Source: Apostichopus japonicus (taxonomy: Eukaryota > Echinodermata > Holothuroidea > Aspidochirotida > Stichopodidae). Taken from it: DNA of 64,000 nt. Where the stretch lies: the NCBI RefSeq assembly GCF_037975245.1, contig NC_092562.1, positions 27,106,054 through 27,170,053 of the forward strand. The letters are read 5' to 3'. How positions within the stretch are numbered: the stretch's first letter is position 1; each line of letters starts with the position of its first letter. The notes beneath the pieces are model-generated. The model did no database searches. It was not told the origin of the DNA and worked only from the letters and a program-made list of their open reading frames with translations. A program made the translations under genes and the position numbers. Positions 58,801 to 64,000 of this stretch are shown one piece after another.

Positions 58801-60477
58801 ATTTAGGGTATTTTTTTTTTTGCCTGTCAACATTCGTTGATTATGACAGTAACCTTTCATATATTACTTAATACCCCTTCTGCAATTCACCTAACAAAAG
58901 TTTGATATTAATATAAAGTGTACATATACCCTAGGATAGGCCAATTCTCAGAAACCTACACATTAGGTTGCACCCTTGTTATTTTCTTCTTCTGGAACAT
59001 ATATAGTGAATAGATAGTGAATTGTTGGTATTTTAAAAAATGTTTGAAAAACGACTTTCAACCCTTTATTTTGCAGAGTCTATGGCACATGTCAAAAACA
59101 TAATGTTATTATTAACTAGCTTTATATTAAAATGCACAAAGGAAGGCCTACTATTTTATACAAAATTAAGTTACTAGTTACTTCAATCTATTGATCCTTT
59201 TCAGTTCCATTCAGTGGTCCAGGAGAAGTTCAAGCAAATGTTGCTGGTGAAAGGCAAGAAAATGTAGAGATAACTTGGCAGGTATGTCAAATATAAGCTA
59301 ACTTCTTTTATAAACATGCATATTGCAGATTTAACACTATTCACTTGAAACAAGTGTAGTCCCATATTGTATCACTTATTCTGCTAGTTTAGTTTCCCTA
59401 TGGTAATAGTTTTGTTAGTTTATGAAGTCTGCAAAATTCTGCTCTGTTCACGAAGATAAATTTCACAAATTTAGATCCCGAATCAGAATTTCATAGAGGT
59501 ATGAAGAACATTGCTATGGTTAGTATCTTTCTCTGCAATCCCACAATGGATGCTGGTTTTTCAATGTTATCTCCATTTTGCATTGTTCTTTTGGAAAACA
59601 AAAATCAGGTTTCACAATAGATGTGGTAAACAGTAGAAGTTACATATTGTATTGATTGCTTATAGTCAAGCAAGGAGGCCAGTACCTTCTCATATACAGT
59701 TCTGATTTTGCTTCACCTAAATGGAGCAATGGACATGGACATTAATTGAGTTGAAATTAATATAATTGGTGAAGTGAAATCCACAGGTGGCATGAAAGTG
59801 GATGCATATGGTTTGTCCTGCTTTGCTATGCGGTTGAATTTACCTTTTTTACGGTTGTGTGTAGAGTTATTTGTGAAGATTTTGGTATATTGAGAGGGCA
59901 AGGAATCAGTTAACTAGGCCAGTAGCCTTTGCTTGCTTTTGTTATCATAAAATTGGAGGTACCCTTCTGTAATCTATAATTTCATACCACAAAATGTGAA
60001 TAAACGATTATGCGACATAAACATATGTATTGATCTAATTCCACCTCTTTTCATGTATTATGTAACCAAGCATACATGTACCGGTAGTAATATATCATGG
60101 AAATGTTCTGCTGATAAATTAATGTAGGAAAAATCTAGATTTTAGGTCTGAGTACTAGAAAATATTCCAGTTAGAAGTATGTAAAGATAGTTGAAACGAA
60201 GTTCTTATATTTCAAAATGTCTACTGCACTGCATTTGCAAAGGTACCCTCAGATAAACAAGTTAACTGCGGAAGTGGTGTTTCTAAGTTTACCATCTACT
60301 ACTCTTCACATAAAGTGGAACCATATGATGAAGGAACAAAAAGTATTTTGGATCCTGATGCTACATCATACATATTTGAGAATCTAATGGTGGGAAAAAA
60401 TTACAAATTCCAAATGACACTAACTACTGCTGGTGGTGAAAGCCCTTTCAGTGATGAAGTCACTCACCTTTTACCAA
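33662..60477 (+). CDS. Gene 2: Tie-like receptor ectodomain (3' partial, 13 exons, interrupted by an LTR element)
   Basis: Exons seen: 33662-33737, 36978-37298, 37909-38033 continued at 44529-44670, 48515-48649, 50484-50633, 51595-51735, 51891-52031, 52155-52292, 55152-55295, 55983-56276, 57558-57872, 59205-59281 and 60243-60477. Domain order is signal peptide, Ig, Ig, six EGF-like repeats, Ig, FN3, FN3, then beyond the window. This is the Tie1/Tie2 ectodomain order, with extra EGF repeats. Every border between domains is phase 1. In Tie receptors the second Ig and EGF region faces the angiopoietin ligand. The tail is unseen, so kinase versus phosphatase is open; FN3 exons match gene 1. In this haplotype the Ig2 exon is broken by a BEL/Pao insertion, so the allele is probably null unless the insert is spliced out. 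Confidence 0.88.
34630..35741 (-). pseudogene. 5'-truncated non-LTR retrotransposon, reverse transcriptase C-terminal part
   Basis: An open frame runs on the minus strand from the 5' break at about 35741 to 34892. It begins at the RT catalytic box YADD (35723-35734) and continues through [21 protein letters not shown] and the C-terminal segment NHNTRG...[11 protein letters not shown]. The 3' UTR runs to about 34630. Lacking everything upstream of YADD, it is a dead-on-arrival copy. The frame after truncation is still intact, so it is fairly young. It lies in intron 1 of gene 2, antisense to the gene. Confidence 0.88.
35742..36977. other. Intron 1 of gene 2, nothing recognised
   Basis: AT-rich intron remainder. 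No exon or nameable repeat is seen. Confidence 0.5.
36978..37298 (+). CDS. Gene 2 Ig-like domain 1
   Basis: Phase 1-1 exon of 321 bases. It carries a cysteine pair (HFQCHISES and [10 protein letters not shown]) about 75 residues apart with a WRVTLDNGG strand between, consistent with an Ig-like fold in the position of Tie Ig1. Sequence similarity to Tie Ig1 is weak by eye; placement rests on order (after the signal peptide, before Ig2 and the EGF repeats). Confidence 0.72.
37850..37881. repeat. (TA)n microsatellite
   Basis: A run of about 16 TA units, 27 bases before the acceptor of gene 2 exon 3. Confidence 0.95.
37909..44670 (+). CDS. Gene 2 Ig-like domain 2 exon, split by the BEL/Pao insertion
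   Basis: The left half, 37909-38033, encodes an Ig strand region ending [11 protein letters not shown]. The right half, 44529-44670, continues [15 protein letters not shown] and ends with the F-strand [12 protein letters not shown] and a linker ELLIVR. With one ATAAT target copy removed, the two halves join in frame as a 267-base phase 1-1 exon. This is the same phase class as its neighbours. As the sequence stands, the frame enters the LTR and meets TGA at 38055-38057. The linker continues into the first EGF exon as [13 protein letters not shown], very like the Tie Ig2-EGF junction. Confidence 0.9.
38034..38956 (-). repeat. BEL/Pao 3' LTR (relative to the element)
   Basis: 923 bp, beginning (+ strand) TGTCACCGAGACG and ending GCAACGATGACA. 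It contains three tandem copies of a 20-bp unit with core TTAACGGCGGCTTTCTGG at 38411-38470. It is identical to the LTR at 43601-44523 except for one base noticed by eye. Confidence 0.96.
38957..38967 (-). promoter_or_regulatory. Candidate polypurine tract of the BEL/Pao element
   Basis: On the minus strand GTGGGGGGAG ends directly against the LTR start TGTCATCG. This is the expected position and composition for the plus-strand DNA synthesis primer. Confidence 0.75.
39118..39615 (-). pseudogene. BEL/Pao integrase N-terminal fragment, catalytic core missing
   Basis: The reading frame continues the polyprotein after RNase H ([18 protein letters not shown]) and includes a histidine-rich segment ([18 protein letters not shown]) typical of the Pao integrase zinc-binding region. 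It then breaks off in unrelated residues and a stop, about 160 bases from the LTR. The CxxC half of the zinc site and the whole DDE core are absent. Its frame differs by one base from the RT frame across a T8 run (minus strand, about 39586-39593), a typical slippage or assembly-error site. Confidence 0.85.
39483..41417 (-). CDS. BEL/Pao reverse transcriptase and RNase H
   Basis: A 644-residue frame. RT motifs include [20 protein letters not shown] and the catalytic box YVDDCL. The following Pao RNase H region shows [12 protein letters not shown] and [13 protein letters not shown] with the expected acidic residues. Synthesises and degrades the RNA/DNA intermediate in reverse transcription. The first about 15 codons overlap the end of the gag frame. 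The real start is the polyprotein upstream rather than the first Met. The last about 25 residues are out of frame after a T8 run. Confidence 0.92.
   Translation of the reverse strand: MVTMNFLFLGGQSETLPNNFVVAKTRLDSLYKKLVRNGSYDRYDAEIVKLVDNCYAEAVPDSELFMVDRIWYLPHHAVVSEKKPGKLRVVFDCASNFKGKSLNDRCMQGPDMINKLLPVLLRFRQHSIAVQADIEAMYNQVRIPARDRDALRFLWYINGKLRYLRMTSHLFGGVWCAASSAYALRRTITDLPSVIPLVKYAVERSFYVDDCLSSVSSKSDAEIIIRETPKALKSGGFKLTKFVVNNFRLLAEVSVECRAKEVLDFGTSSESRALGIKWMVSRDEFFFALEKDFGGLLTRWRMLSIVSSIFDPLGLISPVVLSGKLLFQEATARGLSWDEEIPPDIVRAWDTWAQSLSSVSRLRVPRCIKPCSFDDAFIELHHFSDASSKGYGCCCYVRCVNRKGEIHVQLVMSKSKVAPLKLRTIPRLELQAAVLAVKVDSLLRRELALEFAKSYFWTDSEIVLKYIHNDSRRFHVFVGNRVSLIREFSDPQQWFHIETKANPADLVTRNCSFSKFNSSKWFNGPDKLGRYKNDWQTAKLNSLVLTDDDPEVKETDVTVGYTTVAGHVSPPGLSDVGDSDEPLYRIMNHYSSWFKMKRGLAWLLRLVRFFLRGRNLWADYLSKKFVVQEISSSVRVSLLVSVLS
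41362..43386 (-). CDS. BEL/Pao gag and aspartic protease region
   Basis: A 674-residue frame. The N-terminal half is the Pao-type gag (DUF1759-like, [19 protein letters not shown]). Three Cys/His clusters follow ([37 protein letters not shown]), acting as nucleic-acid-binding knuckles. A DUF1758-like protease region comes next, in which the usual D-S-G active site reads ESA ([10 protein letters not shown]), so proteolysis may be impaired. The frame ends [12 protein letters not shown] at 41362, and RT continues in the +1 frame. That is either a one-base change or programmed frameshifting. Confidence 0.9.
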   Translation of the reverse strand: MEDLKTPRTSAKRAVTTQINRVRQYIAEGNVDINSHVILLKDLFQVFTLAHDKYHETLTDEKDIDESDDYFCDKQKDYISALNLVKDALNSAEVKREDQSLKDNPNADLSRKEFLHLLNLPKVELQIFHGNPLHYHQFIRAFEANVDRVCDDNDLKLSRLMQYTSGSAKEAIRSCQLVGGSSGYAKAISILENRFGNSHLVTERLIRELRFGKQVRLPQDIQQLADDMQNAFLVLSELKTLKEVDSQAVLIEIVARFPNYVQLRWKKFALKAKRADGCYPGFKEFIEFAGEIASEVNDPVYGDVYLKRSDKCKREQRSTSSSYSISLSKSNTCTGEGAQAAKPGMYARAEPPCVLCEQSHRLWHCDKFKQLRPRERLTVVIKHKLCHNCLRASHNTSDCGKRSVCSVRGCGRKHTMYIHCDDNTVNSSPDIEVSNASFSRSKSTHMPLVQATVNSLCDAFVLLESASSNSFCSRALVNQLGITGNSYQFELRTLNSSGIQQSEMVELSLSSKSGEILKLSAVYVVDEIPVKNSMVDLECYSHLSGIGPLPAYQSTDITVDILVGQDNSEALVPLEVRRGAPGELFAVRYMFGWSLNGQSPISLPSRKIISNFISTSTIQTDVSRLWEIENAGLDLPSWSYEDKLVISLWDKEHRKVDGHHELPIPWRAVGDPPK
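43601..44523 (-). repeat. BEL/Pao 5' LTR (relative to the element)
   Basis: 923 bp, equal in length to the partner LTR, with the same 20-bp triplicated unit at 43978-44037. It would hold the element promoter, firing leftward. Its right end meets the ATAAT target copy and then gene 2 exon sequence. Confidence 0.96.
44671..46277. other. Intron of gene 2, nothing recognised
   Basis: AT-rich DNA with short chance frames. No supported exon. It ends at the target duplication of the next transposon cluster. Confidence 0.5.
46490..47835 (-). mobile_element. Reverse-orientation copy of the GCGTATCC-family element, incomplete
   Basis: The + strand begins CAGGGGCGTATGCAGGATTT, the complement of the right end of the 28072-31376 element. 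It then follows that element in reverse (subterminal block at 46531-46549, then the CACATCATGTTCGACTTCAT region) to a pyrimidine-rich tract near 47700-47810, the complement of the GA-rich tract. The far terminus is not found, so its outer limit is approximate. It is interrupted by 47069-47626. Confidence 0.7.
47069..47626 (+). mobile_element. hAT-like MITE with CATGGGCGCAGATC ends, nested
   Basis: A 558-bp element with 14-bp perfect terminal inverted repeats (CATGGGCGCAGATC). The flanks are GTTTTGAG (47061-47068) and GTTTGGAG (47627-47634), an 8-bp duplication with one mismatch. It is non-coding and contains the shared subterminal block in inverted form at 47123-47141. Confidence 0.88.
48515..48649 (+). 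CDS. Gene 2 EGF-like repeat 1
   Basis: Phase 1-1 exon of 135 bases. [27 protein letters not shown] and PGFKGRNCE form an EGF-like repeat strongly resembling the first Tie EGF (laminin-type) repeat, with RWGP and the terminal CxCxPGFxGxxC pattern. It follows the Ig2 exon through the IVRAC junction. Confidence 0.92.
48750..49350. repeat. Pair of about 140-bp direct repeats (48750-48895 and 49207-49350)
   Basis: The two segments share TTTTTTTAAATGACGTCACT, GGGAATC(G/A)AGCAATGG and the run ending CTTGCACTTAAAGGCC, with scattered differences. The roughly 310 bases between them are unrelated. They may be two copies of one dispersed repeat or the outer parts of an unrecognised element. Confidence 0.7.
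49386..49560 (+). pseudogene. 3' end fragment of an L2/CR1-like non-LTR retrotransposon
   Basis: Begins with a short coding relic ([13 protein letters not shown]) followed by the tail TTGTAAAGCGCTTTG...AAGCGCAATATAAAT and TTGTTGTTATTA. The AGCGC...GCGC pair followed by AATATAAAT is shared with the tails at 33072-33150 and 63361-63420. Confidence 0.7.
49561..50483. other. Intron of gene 2, nothing recognised
   Basis: AT-rich intron between the first and second EGF exons, without supported features. Confidence 0.5.
50484..50633 (+). CDS. Gene 2 EGF-like repeat 2
   Basis: Phase 1-1 exon of 150 bases. It encodes [14 protein letters not shown], then [21 protein letters not shown]. The unusual spacing with xFCLxxPYGCxCxxGW is the signature of the second Tie EGF repeat and is the strongest single link of this gene to the Tie family. 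Confidence 0.93.
50634..51381. other. Intron of gene 2, nothing recognised
   Basis: AT-rich intron with a poly-G run at about 50836-50849. No exon is seen. Confidence 0.5.
51382..51441 (+). pseudogene. Decayed duplicate of the EGF exon
   Basis: About 60 bases match the first half of exons 51595-51735 and 51891-52031 (GGAGCCAGCTGCCTACAGAC and CAGTCTGGGCAGTGTAACAG). The second half of the exon is missing, and the sequence passes straight into the copy of the downstream intron (ACTTTGTTACAAGGGAAAG). No acceptor or donor is present. It is a deleted member of the tandem array. Confidence 0.85.
51595..52292 (+). CDS. Gene 2 tandem EGF exon array (51595-51735, 51891-52031, 52155-52292)
   Basis: Three phase 1-1 exons of 141, 141 and 138 bases encode near-identical EGF-like repeats with [23 protein letters not shown] and [10 protein letters not shown]. 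They correspond to the third Tie EGF repeat, here present in triplicate. The introns between them are also near-identical (AAGGGAAAGATTGAGCTTAA, GTTTATCAATCATTGCA), so whole exon-intron units were copied. The third copy has diverged ([11 protein letters not shown]-type changes, CLG end). All can be skipped or added without changing the frame. Confidence 0.93.
52293..53477. other. Intron of gene 2 before the minisatellite
   Basis: AT-rich intron. No exon or recognised repeat. Confidence 0.5.
53478..54205. repeat. 145-bp minisatellite, five copies
   Basis: The landmark TGTTCTGATCAATA recurs at about 53506, 53651, 53796, 53941 and 54079, giving steps of 145, 145, 145 and 138 bases. Each unit also carries AACATGAAACCTAAAGCACA and AGAATGCAGATTAGG. 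Copies differ by a few percent. It is intronic in gene 2. Confidence 0.95.
54206..55151. other. Intron of gene 2 after the minisatellite, nothing recognised
   Basis: AT-rich. Open frames on the minus strand here show no domain and look like chance. Confidence 0.5.
55152..55295 (+). CDS. Gene 2 last EGF-like repeat
   Basis: Phase 1-1 exon of 144 bases. [30 protein letters not shown] and the end NFCQT form a divergent EGF-like repeat with the same starting pattern (xRFGxxCxxxCHC) as the array exons. It lies 2.9 kb from the array and joins the Ig3 exon. Confidence 0.88.
55983..56276 (+). CDS. Gene 2 Ig-like domain 3
   Basis: Phase 1-1 exon of 294 bases with [15 protein letters not shown] and [10 protein letters not shown] as the Ig cysteine pair and strands LNFVLSRH and ASFVVDNV. 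Position between the EGF block and FN3 block matches Ig3 of Tie receptors. Confidence 0.85.
56277..57557. other. Intron of gene 2, nothing recognised
   Basis: AT-rich intron of 1.3 kb without supported features. Confidence 0.5.
57558..57872 (+). CDS. Gene 2 FN3 domain 1 (single exon)
   Basis: Phase 1-1 exon of 315 bases with [24 protein letters not shown], and E/F strands [22 protein letters not shown]. It is the counterpart of the single-exon FN3 domains at 2393-2716 and 4361-4687 in gene 1; the start PVLQSAP resembles PEYQSAP at 2399. Confidence 0.92.
57873..59204. other. Intron of gene 2, nothing recognised
   Basis: AT-rich intron of 1.3 kb; no supported feature. Confidence 0.5.
59205..60477 (+). 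CDS. Gene 2 FN3 domain 2 (exons 59205-59281 and 60243-60477)
   Basis: This is a two-exon FN3 domain with the same split as in gene 1. The 77-base first exon ends NVEITWQ in phase 0. The second has [13 protein letters not shown] strands [20 protein letters not shown] and ends LLPS in phase 1. It is closely related to 605-1242 of gene 1. The following exon is not found before the window ends. Confidence 0.9.
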
Positions 60478-63285
60478 GTGAGTTAAAATTCAGCTGCAGT
60501 ATTGATATCATCATCTAGTTTAAAAATCTGCATCTAAACAAATATAATATAGTAACGTTTGTGGTATGGTAGAATTTCTTAGATATGCATGTAGACGGTA
60601 GCGTAGCAAAGATTTTAGGTTGCAGAGATTGAGTGAGGGAGGGGTGAAGGGAGCTGGCTGTTAAACTTGTGGAGGTAGTTTGCATTATCATATTAAATCA
60701 TAATGTATTTTTATAATTTTACTTGTCATGTCAAATTGTTTTACGCGGTCAGATGTAAACTGGCCAAATATCATTGCACTGTGTTCACTGTTTTTTATTG
60801 TTTTTTCGGCTTTAATAGATCTTAATGATCTTTTAACAGCGAGCATTTAGTATAAAAGCCATTGCAACTATTTTATTGTAAAGTTGTAACGAATTAATAT
60901 TTGTGTTGTGTTGAATATCAGCATTACTTGATAATGAAAGCAACCCTTGCGATATGCCCCTTGTAAAATTCACTTTGAAGTGTCTTGTTACTGAAAACTA
61001 AAAATACATTCACCATGTAGTTTCTCTTAAGGATATGCCAACTCTCACAAACCTACAAACGTAGATTTTTTATTTAGATGTTAACCGTGACCAATGCGAT
61101 CACGATGGCGTGTGTTCCTATGTATGTGGTGTGCATGTGTAGTTCAGACTGATATACATGAAATAACAAGGACTTTGACAGCAGTATGCTTTAATGCCTA
61201 ACACAACGATTCTCTGTCACCCAGTGATGTCCCCTATTGATTTGGGTACAGATGACATGCATATAAATAAGTAGGCGATATTTAAATATCGCATAGCATA
61301 GCTGGTAGTTTATCGACATCCTCTAATCTATTTCTCTTTTGGGACTAGGTAAAACTTGATCAAACCTAACACCTTTGGACAAGGAATTTGCTCTTTTCAC
61401 AAAACTTCTCAGCGTTCACTAGACTGCAGGTCAACCTGTGACGTACATGTGCGGAGTCGGATGAGGAAAACTTTCGATCAAGCTATTCAGTTTAGCACTA
61501 AACTACGCCTATAAGACACTTTGTCATATTGTTAAAATCAAAATTACAACGATTTGTGTAGCAGGAGCGTGCAAAACACTTTCGAAAACCGAAATTTAAG
61601 GTCACGTTTCCCAGTCATCAAACTGACGAAAAACGTCCCAGGCTTTGGATTAATTTGTAAGACATTTGTGAGACATACTCGAAGCTTATATTCCATGCAT
61701 GTATTCGATTAATATTGCATCTCCTGACTGGAACCTAAAACCGCAAACACGATTTATTGCAACAACAAATGAAGAAATACCTGCTTTGTCGACAGATTTC
61801 ACAAGGTAGGCTTTTCAATTGCGACAAGACCTCGATATCGTACGGCACAGTATTTACACTGGCCTATAATAGCAGCGAAACTTACGAAATATGATCAGAC
61901 TTTGAGGCATTTTTTAACCATAATTTACTTTTAATTGAAGAATTGCTACCCAAAATAAATTAACAAATCTGTGAACAATTCTAACAACCGTTCTTAACTC
62001 TTGTAGCTGCATGTTTTATTGGAAGTATTGTATTTGGAAATTCCATTGTTATTGTTTCGCGTTCGCGGTATACTCCGCAAAAAGACGTCACACGGTGACC
62101 TGTACGTTCATCAGCTTTTACACTTCAGGTTCCTGGTCATTGAAAATCTGCTAACTTTGACATCAAATTTCTCTGTATTACTGTCTCTTTTGACTAAACG
62201 GGCACCACATTGTTGTTTATGTACTAAATGCTTTAGTATGAGCCCCCAAAATGTTTTTTTTTTTCACCACCAGCTATGTATTTTAAAGTAAAAATAATTC
62301 AAACACAATTTCTCCCTAACTGTTTCTTGTGTTGACTTTAAATTTGATAGGTTATATGCTACATGTAGACTAAATCAACTTTTTTAGTAGAAATGTTTTT
62401 TTGTTTTGCGATCGCGATATATTGGGGCACTGAACTACGCAAATTTCATGACAAACTTTGAAATTAACGCTCGAAGGACACGAAACCGATTTTTGTGTGC
62501 ACATTTTGAACTTTTACAACATTCACAAACTAAGTAACACTCCAAAAGCATGAATACAAGCTTACTCAGTTATGCTATTATTCAAGTATTTCTGCTTTCG
62601 GGTCCTGCCGTAATAGGGGATAGTATGTCCCTAGCCAAAATGTAACGTACCTGATATTATGAATGAACGTGACAAACATGCTCGGCTCGTTTGTAGCTCT
62701 GTATAGGCTACATGATGCTAAGCTGATATTCCTTCCCGAATTCCTACTGCAATTGGTATCGTTGGCCTCTATTGGCAAAGTTTTGTTTTTGGGTTGTTTT
62801 TTTTTCTAGTCTAAGTCCTACTTATTATAAGTTAGGCCTAGGCTAAGGTTAGTTAGGGTATTTTGTCTTATGTATAATTTTCTGAAATTTAGTAGCATCC
62901 ATTCAATAATTTTTCTGTTATAGCTTGTTGAAACGGCTATTTTCCTTAGTTCTAAACACTTTACATATGTACTTTATAACGCAAATTGTTTTTTTTTTCT
63001 TGTTTTTTTTGGGGGGGGGGGGGATAATTGTGTGCTGCCCACTGTGGTGTCACAAGAACAATTACGAAATAAGGAAAGTAACATTATCGAGACTTACTTA
63101 CTTACTTCTTTTAATATTCACCAAATTTGTACGGATATTGACGCTTTTACTACGTAATGCATTTAGAGAGGTCTCGGTCTTGGTCTCGAACACCCAGGTC
63201 TCGTCTCGGTCTCAAACTAATATGTATCGACAACAACACTGATAATCATCCATGACACCTGGCATATCTAGCAGTTTGTGGAGAA

Positions 63286-63290
<5 letters not shown>
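60478..63290. other. Intron of gene 2, no exon recognised
   Basis: 2.8 kb of AT-rich DNA. Around 60590-60660 a G-rich patch may be a transposon scrap. No FN3, transmembrane or kinase/phosphatase exon is seen. Confidence 0.5.
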
Positions 63291-63346
<56 letters not shown>

Positions 63347-63360
63347 ATATATATATATAT
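63291..63360. repeat. (AT)n microsatellite
   Basis: A long AT run with one AAG interruption near 63343. It directly abuts the 3' tail of the adjacent retrotransposon. Confidence 0.96.
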
Positions 63361-64000
63361 AATAATAATAAATGCATTTATATAGCGCTAATTTTGTACA
63401 AAACATTCAAAAGCGCTTAACAAGGAAAAAGCCAACCAGTCGGGTCAATCAGAATAAGCAAGCTTAAACAGATATGTTTTTAACTTTATCTTGAAAGCAT
63501 CTAGGGTCAAGGAGTCGATACGCATCAATTCCACCGGAAGTGAATTCCACAACCGAGGTCCTTTGTAGGCAAAAGCCCTATTGCCTAATGTATTATGATT
63601 GATACAAGGAACATGCAGTGTGATTCGAGAATGTGAGCGCAAAGAGTAACAACTAGACTTCACCGAGATCATATCACATAAATACTTAGGTGCAAGACCT
63701 TTTAAACATTTAAATACTTGCAAGATTAGTTTAAATTCAATGCGTTGCTGTACAGGTAACCAATGAAGAGATTGTAAAGTAAAAGTAATATGACAAAATT
63801 TAGGAAGAGCGTAAATCAAACGAGCCGCTCCATTAAGTACCATTTGAACTCTACGAAGCTTATAATCAGGTAAACCAATCAAGAGTGCATTACAGTAGTC
63901 GATGTGACTAATTACAAAAGCATTAATAAGAGTTTTAGTACAGTCCTCATCCAGGAATTTTCTGATCTGACGAATATTATAGAGTCCATGGTATGCCCTT
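63361..64000 (-). pseudogene. L2/CR1-like non-LTR retrotransposon, 3' part of polymerase, continues past window
   Basis: The minus-strand frame is open from 64000 to 63445. It encodes the C-terminal region of a reverse transcriptase (FVISHIDYCNALLIGLPDY, LHWLPVQQRIEFKL, RAFAYKGPRLWNSLP). The 3' tail has AAGCGCTTTTGAA...TAGCGCTATATAAATGC and a terminal (ATT)n at 63361-63371. The frame is intact in the visible part. It is antisense to gene 2. Confidence 0.9.

Overview
This is animal (metazoan) genomic DNA. Coding sequence is split into short GT-AG exons in an AT-rich background, long reading frames occur only inside transposable elements, and the proteins are receptors built from Ig, EGF and fibronectin type III (FN3) modules or from receptor tyrosine phosphatase domains. 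The Tie-like receptor and the mix of BEL/Pao, L2/CR1-like and hAT-type elements suggest a marine deuterostome invertebrate, perhaps an echinoderm. The taxon is inference only.

Two host genes lie head to tail on the + strand. Gene 1 (about 605-22325, 5' end outside the window) encodes FN3 domains, a transmembrane segment, a juxtamembrane region, a complete catalytic tyrosine phosphatase domain (D1), a degenerate second domain (D2) and a tail ending in YANI. I placed 24 exons, and their phases join into one uninterrupted frame. Gene 2 (33662 to beyond 60477, 3' end outside the window) encodes a signal peptide, two Ig-like domains, six EGF-like repeats, a third Ig-like domain and FN3 domains. 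That is the order found in the Tie receptor ectodomain. FN3 exon structure, splice phases and sequence style match between the genes, so they look like tandem paralogues. The cytoplasmic part of gene 2 (kinase or phosphatase) is not visible.

Mobile DNA is abundant. A 6.49-kb BEL/Pao LTR retrotransposon (38034-44523, antisense) sits inside the coding exon for the second Ig domain of gene 2. It has a 5-bp ATAAT target duplication and 923-bp LTRs differing at one position that I could find. Removing it with one ATAAT copy restores the exon frame; as it stands the frame stops eight codons into the LTR. The element lacks the integrase catalytic core. Two GC-rich clusters (28.07-31.38 kb and 46.29-48.20 kb), plus a related copy at 7.9-9.8 kb, are nested non-autonomous hAT-like elements. 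Several have perfect 8-bp target duplications, and they share a 19-bp block near one end across families with different termini. Fragments of non-LTR retrotransposons lie at 10.2-11.2, 32.3-33.2, 34.6-35.7, 49.4-49.6 and 63.4-64.0 kb.

Other structure includes a tandem amplification of EGF exons with one decayed copy (51.4-52.3 kb), a 145-bp minisatellite (53.5-54.2 kb), a 520-bp ATC/ATGATC microsatellite (5.86-6.38 kb), several (TA)n tracts and a G-quadruplex motif (23.16 kb). The intergenic region 22.3-33.6 kb has no recognisable gene.
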